A DNA stretch of 64,000 bases from DATMER01 sp034667225 (GTDB lineage: Bacteria; Acidobacteriota; Thermoanaerobaculia; Multivoradales; UBA5704): NCBI GenBank assembly GCA_034667225.1, contig JAXDKG010000040.1, forward strand, positions 186,001 to 250,000, in the 5' to 3' direction. The position numbers and the translations under genes were made by a program. Positions within the stretch are counted from its first letter, which is position 1, and each line of letters begins with the position of its first letter. Shown here piece after piece: positions 41,292 through 51,100 of this stretch. The notes beneath the pieces are model-generated. The model ran no database searches. It was given only the letters and a program-made list of their open reading frames with translations, and was not told the DNA's origin.

Positions 41292-41576
41292 ATGAGCGCC
41301 TTCAAAATCCAGATCGAGCTGCCGCGGGACCTGATGGCAGCCTTGAACATCCCCGAGTCGGACCTCGGCCGGCGAGCCAAGGAATGGGTGGTCCTGGAGC
41401 TCTTCCAGGAAGGAGAGATCTCCGCCGGGAAGGCGGCGGAGATCCTCGGGATGCCGAAGGTCGGATTCCTCGACCTGCTGGACCGGAGGAAGCTGCCCTA
41501 TCTGGACGCAAGCCCTCAAGAGCTGGAAAGCAATCTTGCAGCCGCCAGGGCTGCCGCCAAGCCGATCCAGGATTGA
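41292..41576 (+). CDS. UPF0175-family protein (antitoxin-like)
   Basis: 94 residues. IELPRDLMAALNIPESDLG, then KEWVVLELFQEGEISAGKAAEILGMPKVGFLDLLDRRKLP: the family's HTH-like helix pair. GGAGG lies before the ATG. It is followed one base later by a DUF3368 gene, the usual partnership. Confidence 0.88.
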   Translation: MSAFKIQIELPRDLMAALNIPESDLGRRAKEWVVLELFQEGEISAGKAAEILGMPKVGFLDLLDRRKLPYLDASPQELESNLAAARAAAKPIQD

Positions 41577-41577
41577 C

Positions 41578-42057
41578 GTGCGGATCGTCGTCAACTCCGG
41601 TCCACTGATCTCGCTGGCGAGGATCGGCCAACTCAACCTCCTGCCAAGGCTCTTCGGCGAGATCCTCGTTCCGGCAGCCGTCCTTAGAGAGGTCACTGAG
41701 GACGAAAGCCGGCCAGGGGCCGTCCTGGTTAAAAGTGCGGAGTGGTTGGGACTTGGAGAGGTCTCCGATCGTTCGGCTGTCGAGCGCCTTTTGTCTTCGC
41801 TGGGCGAGGGTGAGAGCGAAGTGCTCATCCTGGCGCGGGAGCTCGGGGCAACTGCGGTCATCGACGAGCGGCGAGGGCGGACCATCGCGGCAGCGCTCGG
41901 CATTCCTCAGACAGGCACGATCGGAGTCCTCTTGGCAGCCAAGCAGACAGGCGCAGTCTCCGTGATCACGCCCCTGCTGGATCAACTCGTTGCGAACGGC
42001 CTTCGCCTGTCTTCCCGTTTGTACGAGGAGGCGCGCCGCTTGGCCGGTGAGGCCTAG
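41578..42057 (+). CDS. DUF3368 (PIN-like) protein, probable toxin partner
   Basis: 159 residues from GTG 41578. PIN-like start RIVVNSGPLISLARIGQLNLL, then LGEGESEVLILARELGATAVIDERRGR and GTIGVLLAAKQTGAV. In canonical PIN toxins the first acidic residue is Asp; here the position reads NSGPL, as in most DUF3368 proteins. Paired with UPF0175 directly upstream; inferred to be a toxin-antitoxin-like module. Confidence 0.85.
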   Translation: MRIVVNSGPLISLARIGQLNLLPRLFGEILVPAAVLREVTEDESRPGAVLVKSAEWLGLGEVSDRSAVERLLSSLGEGESEVLILARELGATAVIDERRGRTIAAALGIPQTGTIGVLLAAKQTGAVSVITPLLDQLVANGLRLSSRLYEEARRLAGEA

Positions 42058-42195
42058 CGTCCGGGTCTTCCGTGCTATCCTGATTCGCCTTTTTTCCGCA
42101 TCTGCCTTGAGAACGGTTGTCGACCGTGGTGGATCTGGTCCCAACGGACGTCGGTCCCGGGCAGCTTGCGCTTTCCCGGCTCCGCAGGAGTGCCC

Positions 42196-45100
42196 ATGAT
42201 CGTGAATCGAGCTGCCTCTCGCCGTCTCTTCCGGGTGTGGATCGCCGCGCTCGTGGCCTTGTGCTCCGTCTCCGCCGGAGCCGGCTTCGCCCAGTCCACC
42301 GGGAATCCGTTCGTCTACCTCAACCTGGCTGACCAGTCCCGCGCGTGCACGGGCATCGCGACCCGAAGCTCCTCGTCCTGCACCGGCGTGAGCGATTTCA
42401 ACGACCGCCAGATGTGCGCCGGCCTTGCAACCAGCAGCCAGGACCCCTGCCGGACGATGACGGACCGCAACCTGCAGCTCACCTGCTACGGCATGGCGTT
42501 CGCGCCCAATTTCCCCTCGAACTGCCGGGACATCACGGACGCCAACCTGCAGCGGTTCTGCTACGCCGCCTCCGGCTACGATCCCTCGCTTTGCGCCGCC
42601 ATCCCGGATGCGAACACGCGACAGCTCTGCCTGGCGATGTCCGCCCGGACCTCCTCCCAGTGCGCGGCCATCACCAATACGAACGATCGGAAGTTCTGCC
42701 TCGGAGTCGTGACGCACGACAGCTCTCTCTGTCCGCCGATCTTCGAGCCGACCACGCTCGAGCTGACCGCCACGGTCCGCGACTTCAAGCCGGACTTTCC
42801 GGACATGCAGTACCAGATCGCTACCGAGAAGGGCATCGTCGAGAGCGTCCTCGGCCCCGACGACAAGCCGGTATACACCACCACGCGGCCGTTCACGATC
42901 ACCACCCATGGGCGCGACCTGTTCGACAAGTGGTACCGCGACGTCGCGGGCGTGAACCTGCGCACCGAGATCCCGATCCTGCTGACCAACAGCCAGTCGC
43001 AGCCGAACGTCTACACCTTCGACGTCAACGATTTCTTCCCCATCGACGGCCAGCTCTTCGGGAACTTCAATTACCCTCACAACTACTTCTTCACCCTCGA
43101 GATGCACACGGCGTTCACCTACGAGGGCGGGGAGATCTTTCAGTTCCGGGGTGACGACGACGTCTGGGTCTTCGTCAACAAGCGGCTGGTCATCGACATC
43201 GGCGGCGTGCACGGCCCGATCCAGGATCAGGTCAGCCTGGATGCCGTGGCCGCCCAGATCGGGCTTGTCCAGGGCGAGTCGTACGACCTCGACTTCTTCT
43301 TCGCCGAGCGGTACTGCTGCGGTTCCAACTTCCGCATCCAGACCTCGATCGTCCTGGAACAGCCGCCCGGCCCGGGCGAGGGCCACACCGCGCTCCAGTA
43401 CACCGGCGACCGGTCGGGCGACTTCCACGACCCCGCCAACCTCGCGGCCGTTCTCCTCGACGATTCGGTCTCTCCGGCGGTGCCCGTGGCCGACGCCCTC
43501 CTCACGTTCCGCCTGGGGACGCTGACCTGCAAGGCTCCCACGGACGCGCAGGGCCGGGCCTCGTGCAGCGTGACCCCGCAGACCTCGTCGGGCAGCCAGC
43601 CCGTGGCGGTGGAGTTCGCCGGAGACGCCACGCGCAAGCCCGCGCAGGCCGCCGATACCTTCACTGTCGAGCATGAGCAGACCCATCTCGCCATCACCTC
43701 GCCTCCCGTGGCGCCCGGCGGGGGAGAGACCACCATTCGCGCCGCGCTGCGGGAGGACGGCGCCGTTCCGGTCTCCGGCAAGACCGTGGTCTTCCAGGCG
43801 GGCGCGCTCTCGGCCACGGCCACCACCGGCGCCGACGGCACGGCCACCGCGAAGCTGGCGCTGCCCGCGGGCGACCATTCCCTGACCGCCTCATTCGCGG
43901 GAGACGGCTTCTACGAGCCGTCCAACGCGAGCCAGGCGCTGCGCGCCCTGGCGCCGCAGATCGCGGCCGTGCCCCAGCCCAACGTGGCGCCGGCGGGAAG
44001 CTCCCAGGCGGTGACGGTGGAGATCCTGGACGGCGGCGTCTCCCTCATCGGGGAGCGCCTCGGCTTCCAGGTCCTGTCCGGACCCAATGCCGGGGCCACG
44101 GGGACCTGTGACACCGTGGCCTGCGCCAGCGACGGCTCCGGCCGCGCCACCTTCCGCTACACCGGCGGTCCGTCTGCCGGCCGCGACACGGTCCGCGCCT
44201 GGCTCGATCTCAACCGCAACGGCGTCTTCGATGCGGGCGAGGCGCAGGCTACCGCGGCCCTGCACTGGACCGTGCGCCACGCCACCGAGGTGCGTCTACC
44301 CGCCTCCCAGGGCGGCGACTACCACGATCCTGCCCGGCTCTCGGCGGTCCTGGTGGATACCGCGGCCGAGCCGGATGCGCCCATCGCCGGAGCTCTGCTC
44401 GCGTTCAACTCGGCCGCGGGAAGCTGCGCCGGGCGCACCGACGCCTCGGGCCAGGCCTCCTGCTACGTCACGCCCGAGGTGGAAGCGGGGAGCTACCCGC
44501 TCGCCGTGAGCTTCGGAGGAGACAGCCGGCTTCTGCCTTCCCAGGCCGCCGGCGCGCTCGCCGTGACCCGCGAGCAGGTACAACTCGCCATCACCTCGCG
44601 GGCAGCGCTGGAGACCGGCGCCGTCGTCGTCCGGGCGGTGCTCCGCGAGGACGGCAGCCTGCCTGTCCCGGGCCGGACGGTCACCTTTAGCGTGGGGGGC
44701 TCCAGCGTCTCGGCCGTCACCGATGCCGAGGGCGTAGCGACGGCCGACCTCGGTATTGCGGGCATTGCGGGTGGCGAGCACGTCCTGGAGGCCGGGTTCT
44801 CCGGCGATTCCTTCTACGGCCCGGCGAGCGACCGGCTCGGGCAACTGCTCGTCTATGGGCGCGGGCAGTTCGTGGTCTGGGGAGGCAACGCCGCGACTCT
44901 CGCCGCGTCGCTGACGCTCGGCCAGACCTACCAGTTCTGGGGCTCGCAATGGGCCAACCAGGTCTCGAAGGGGAACTTCGACTACACGGCCAATCAGAGC
45001 TTCAAGGGATACGCCGACAACGTGTTCCCCGACACGTCCTCGTGGCGGACGCGGCCGGCGAACTCGCGGCAGCCCCCCGCCACCGTGCCCTCGTACATGA

Positions 45101-48100
45101 GCGTGATCCTCGCGACCCGCATCACTAAGGAGGGGGACGTCGAAAGCGGCAACATCGCGGGCACCGGCATCGTGCGCGTGCTCAATCCGGCGGCTTACCT
45201 GCCGGATCCGGGGCACCCGGGGTTCGGCGTGCTGCTCGCCATCCTGCCGCCGAATCCCTCCTCCCTGCCGGCCGGCACGAGCCCCGGCGCTCCCACGGCG
45301 GTGAGCGCCACGGCGGGTGAAAGCTTCGCCGAGGTGCGGTGGACGCCCCCGGCCGATCCGGGCTCCAGCCCGATCACCGGCTACGTCGTGACCGTCTCTC
45401 CCGGCGGGCTCCGGTTCGCGGTGCCGGCCGGGGAGACCGTCCGCATCATCCCGGGTCTTGCCTTCGGCACGGCTTGGCAGTTCACGGTAACGGCCACCAA
45501 CCGGGCCGGCGCGGGCACGCCCTCGGCGCCTTCCGCGCCCGTGACCCTGCTCTCCGTGCCGAGCGCTCCCCAGGCTATCGCGGCCGTGGCCGGGAACGGC
45601 ACCGCCACGGTCACCTGGACCGCTCCGGCTGCGGACGGTGGCAGCCCGGTCACCGGGTACATCGTTCAGCCGCTGCCCAGCGGCGCGCCGGTCGCAGTCG
45701 GCGCGGCCACGACCACCGCCACGCTGGGTGGCCTCGACAACGGCACCTCGTACACCTTCCTGGTCCGCGCGGCCAATGCCCTCGGCCTGGGACCGGATTC
45801 GGCCCCCTCGGCCGCGGTCCTGCCGGCCTCGGCACCGGAGGCTCCGTCCGCGGTCGTGGCGAGCGCTGGCGAGCAGGAGGCGACCGTCTATTGGACCGCG
45901 CCCCCGTCGAACGGCGGCAGCGCCCTCAGCGGTTATCGCATCCTGGCCACCCCCGGCGGCGGGCTACCGGTGACGGTGCCGGGCAACCGCACCTTCGTGC
46001 GGATCTCCGGCCTCGCCAATGCCGCGTCCTACACCTTCTCCGTGACCGCGGCCAACGCCCAGGGCGACGGCCCCGCGTCCGCTCCGTCGGGCGCAGTCAT
46101 TCCCTATGGCCATCCGTCCGCGCCCAGTGCGATCGAGGCGACGCGGGGCAACGGCATGGCGCAGGTGAGCTGGCAGGCGCCCGCATCCGACAACGGCCGG
46201 GCGATCTCGGGCTACACGGTCACGGCCGAGCCCGGCGGTCTCACCGCCGCGGTCCCCGCGGGGGAGACGAGCCGCGTCGTCACCGGCCTGGCCAACGGCA
46301 CGGCCTACACGTTCCAGGTCATCGCGACCAACCTGGCCGGGAGCGGTCCCGCGTCGGCGTCCTCCGGAGAGATCACGCCGGCGACCGTGCCGGACGTTGC
46401 CACAGGCGTACAGGCGGCCGGGAGCGATGCGTCCGCGACCGTCACCTGGACCGCCCCCGCCTCGGATGGCGGCTCCCCGGTCACCGGCTACTCGGTCTTC
46501 ACCTATCCGGGCGGCCAGCGGATGGACGTGGGAGCGCAAGCGGCCCAGGCGACGGTCACCGGCCTCACGAACGGCAAGATCTACCGCTTCTCCGTACGGG
46601 CGGCCAACGCCCTGGGGCGGGGTCCGGAATCGATCCCGTCGAATGACGTCATTCCCGCCGGCCTGCCGGGCGCGCCCACGGGTGTGCTCGCGGTGTTCAA
46701 CGGCGCGGCTTCGGTGCAGGTGAGCTGGCTGGCGCCGGCCTCCAACGGCGGCACCGCGATCACCGGCTACACCGTGACCTCCACGCCGGCAGGCGCGACG
46801 GTCAGCGCCGCTGCCGGCGCGGGCTCGGCGACGGTGAGCGGCCTCACCCTCGGCACCGCCTATACCTTCCGGGTGACCGCCATCAACCAGGTGGGCAGCG
46901 GGCCGGCCTCGCAGCCCTCGAACAGCTTGATCGCCGCGACCTTCCCGGGAGCGCCCACGAACGTGACCGCCGCCGACGAAAGCCAGTCGGCCTTCGTGAC
47001 CTGGACGGCTCCGGCGGACAACGGCTTCAACGCGATCTCCCAGTACCGGATCACCACTGAGCCATTCACGAACACCACCTTTGTCAACAGCGGCTCTCAG
47101 ACCTCGGCGCTGGTGTTCGGGCTGGCCAACGGCACGCAGTACAAGTTCTTCGTCCGCGCGGTGAATGCCGTGGGCGAGGGCCCGAATTCCGTGCCCTCGA
47201 ACACGGTGACCCCCGCCGCAACACCGGGGGCTCCGGCCAACGTCGCCGCGCAGCTCGCGGGCGATTCGGCAGTCAAGGTCACCTGGTCGGCTCCGGCCAG
47301 CAACGGCGGCTCACCCATCACGAGCTACACGGTCACCTCCGCTCCGGGCGGGCTCACTGCCACCGTGGACGGAACAGTCACCACTGCGACCATCCCAGGG
47401 CTGGCGGTGGGCACCACCTACACCTTCACCGTCAAGGCGACGAACCGGAAGGGGACCGGGCCGACCTCGGCGCCGTCCAATGCCGTGAAGGCGGCCGCCA
47501 CTCCGGGAGCGCCGACCGGCGTGACGGCCGTGGACGGCGACGGCTCGGCCACGGTCACCTGGACCGCTCCGGCCAGCGATGGCTCGAGCCCGATCACGGG
47601 TTACCGGGTGGTCTCAACGCCGGGCGGTATTTCGGTGACGGTGAGCACGACGACGGCGATCGTCACAGGCCTGCAGAACGGCACCCAGTACGTCTTCACG
47701 GTCCGGGCCTCCAACGTGTTGGGGGAGGGAGCGGTCTCGGCTCCGTCGAACCCGGTCACTCCGGCCACTGTGCCGGGGGCTCCCACCGCGGTCACGGCCG
47801 AGGTCACCGGCAATGCCGCTGCCCTCGTGAGCTGGACGCCCCCGTCCTCCAACGGCGGTGCCCTGATCACCGCCTACATCGTGACCTCCTCGCCTGGCGG
47901 CTTCACGGTCACCGCGGACGGTTCGGCGCCGAGCGCCACGGTCACGGGTCTGACGGTGGGGACCGCCTACACCTTCACGGTCGCAGCCGTGAACCGCAAG
48001 GGGACCGGCCCGGCCTCGGCGGCTTCCAACTCCATCGTCGCGGAAGAAGGGCCGGAACCTCCCCCCGATTTCCTGTCGTCGCTGTCCATCAGCCCATCCG

Positions 48101-51100
48101 AGGTGACGGGCGGAGCGGGCGCGACCGGCACCGTGACCCTGGCCGGTCCGGCACCCGTGGGCGGCCTGACCATCTCGCTGGCGAGCGGCAACCCCGCGGC
48201 GACCGTGCCCGCCTCCGTCCAGATCGCGGCAGGGGCTGCGAGCGCCACCTTCGCCATCACGACCCAGACGGTGGCCTCGGTCACCGACGTCACGGTCACG
48301 GCCTCACTGGGGAGCACAACGCGGTCGACGGTCCTGCGGCTCCGTCCGCTGCCTCCGAGCACCGAGCCCTTTGCGGAGATCCTCAGCCCGCAGGACGGCG
48401 CCGATGTCACGACTCTCACGGAGATCGTCGGCACGGCGGTCGCGCCGGACTTCCGGAATTACCTCCTGGAGATCGCACCCGCCGGCGAGACCACCTTCAC
48501 AACCATTGCCACGGGCACGGTGCCGATAGCCGGAGGCGTCCTGGGCACCTTCGATCCAACGATGCTGCTCAACGACCTCTACACCGTGCGCCTGACGGTC
48601 TTCACGGTCGCGAGCGGGTCGGTGAGCACCAGCGTCGCATACTCGGTCGAGGGTGGTCAGAAAGTGGGGAACTTCACCCTCTCCTACGAGGACCTGAGCG
48701 TGCCCGTCTCGGGCCTGCCCATCACGGTCATCCGCAACTACGACAGCCGCGACAAGAGCGTCGGCGATTTTGGCTACGGCTGGAATCTGGAGCTGCGTCA
48801 CGGCTCCTACCGCAACAACCGCAAGCCCGGCCTGGGCTGGGAGATCGAGTCCGCCTTCCTGCCCTGCCGGCAGGTGAAAGAAACGCTCACCCACTCGACC
48901 GTCGTGCGCCTTTCGGACGCGGAGACCTACCGCTTCCGTCTGCGCCTGACCCAGCCGGCGGCCTCCATCGGAGGGTGCTTCGCGGAAGCCGGCTTCGAAT
49001 TCATGGACGGCTCCACGCCCGGAGCGACGCTCACGATTCTCGGCGGCACCGAAGTCTTCTATGAGAACGATACCAACGAGGTAGTGGACACCGAAACGCT
49101 GGACGTGTTCGAGCCGAACCAGGTGCGCCTGATCACGCGGGACGGTCGCACCTTTGACTTGGAGCTCCGCAAGGGTGTGACCCGTCTCCAGGATTTGAAC
49201 GGCAATCAACTTTCAATCACCCCGGCCGGCATCACTCACTCGAGCGGCCGTGCGGTCTCCTTCACTCGCGACGCTCAGGGGCGCATCACCCGGATCACCG
49301 ATCCAATGGGGAAGGGCCTCACTTATGCGTACGACGCGGCAGGAAACCTGGTCTCCGTTACGGATCGCGAGGATCAGACCACCACTTTCACTTACGATGG
49401 CAACCACCGAGTCTTGGCGATTGAAGATCCGCGAGGCATCCAGCCGATCCGCAACGAATACGACGCGGACGGCCGCCTGATCCGCCACATTGACGCTCTG
49501 GGCAATGAGATCGAGTACACGCACAATCTGGCTGCCAACCAGGAGATCGTCACCGATCGCCTAGGTGGCTCGCACCTGCTGGATTACGACGACCGCGGCC
49601 ATGTGGTCCGCGAGGTCGACCCGCTTGGCAATGAGATCGTGCGCACCTTCGACGATAGCGACAACGTCCTGAGCGAGACCAACGCGCTGGGCGAGACAAT
49701 AACCTACACCTACGATGTGGATGGGAACCGGACCAGCGTGACCGATCCGGAAGCCAACCGGACCAGCTATACGTACAACAGCCTTGGCCGGATGCTCACG
49801 AAGACGGATGCCCGCGGCAAGACCACGACCAATGTCTACGACTCTAAGGGGAACCTGCTTTCTACGACCGATTCGCTGGGAAGTGCGACGACCTATACCT
49901 ACAACTCCCGTGGAGACGTTCTCACCGAGACGGATCCCGCGGGCAACGTAACGACGCATGAATATGACGGTTCGGGGAACCCGATCCGGGAGGTCAACGC
50001 ACTCGGCCAAGAGACGCTTTCCACCTATGATACTAGCGGACGCCTACTCACTAGATCGAAGGTCCGCACGACGTCTGGCGGCGCCGAGACCCTCGTATGG
50101 ACCTACTCCTACGATCTATCAGGTCTCCTGACTGGAACGACTGATCCGGATGGGACGACGGTATCCCAGGTCCACGACGCCCTGGGGAACGTGGCCGAAA
50201 AAATTGACAAGCTTGGGCGGAAGACTTCCTACACGTACGACGAGTTAGGCCGCCTGACGACGACCACCTACCCGGACGGCAGCACTGAGCAGGCCGTCTA
50301 CGACTTCGAAGGACGGCGGACCAGCAGTGTGGATCGAGCCGGGCGGATCACGAGATACGAGTACGACTCTCAAGGGCGGCTAGTCAAGACCACTCTCCCT
50401 GATAGCTCGATAACAACGATCAGCTATGACGAAGTGGGCCGGATCGTTGCAACTACGGACGCCCGTGGGAGCGAGGTTCGGTACGGGTACGATCAAGCTG
50501 GCCGGCGCACGAAGATCGTCGATGCTCTTGAGAACGAGACGAACTTGGAGTACGACGGCAACGGCAATCAGATCTCGGTCACTGATGCCAAAGGTGAGGT
50601 CACCCGCTTCCGGTACGACAATGTCGGCCGCCAAGTGGAGGTAGTCTACCCGGACGGCACTTCGAAGACGGTCAGCTACGACCGTCTCGGCCAAAAGACC
50701 TCGGAGACAGATCAGGCGGGGAAGGCCACCCAGTTCGAGTACGACGCCCTCGGGCGTCTCGTCAAGGTCACCGACGCGCTGGACCAGGAGACCCGCTACA
50801 CCTACGACGAGATGGGGAACCGTACCAGCCAGACCGACGCCAATGGCCATACCACGCGGTTCGAGTACGACGCTCTGGGCCGCTTGGTCCGGCGCACGCT
50901 TCCTCTCGGTCATTCGGAGACGATGGCCTATGACGCCGCCGGCAACCTGAAGAGCCGGACAGATTTCAACGGCGCCACGGTGCAGTACGAATACGATCTC
51001 AACGATCGTCTGACGAGCCGGCTCTATCCCGGTGGTAAGTCGGTCGCGTTCACATATACGCCGACGGGCAACAGGACAAAGGCCGTCGATGACCGTGGGA

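Noticed and set aside
41302..43878. Minus-strand frame of 858 codons crossing the UPF0175/DUF3368 pair and Rhs start
   Set aside because: It crosses three real plus-strand genes, and its product is Arg/Gly/Val-rich without domain.
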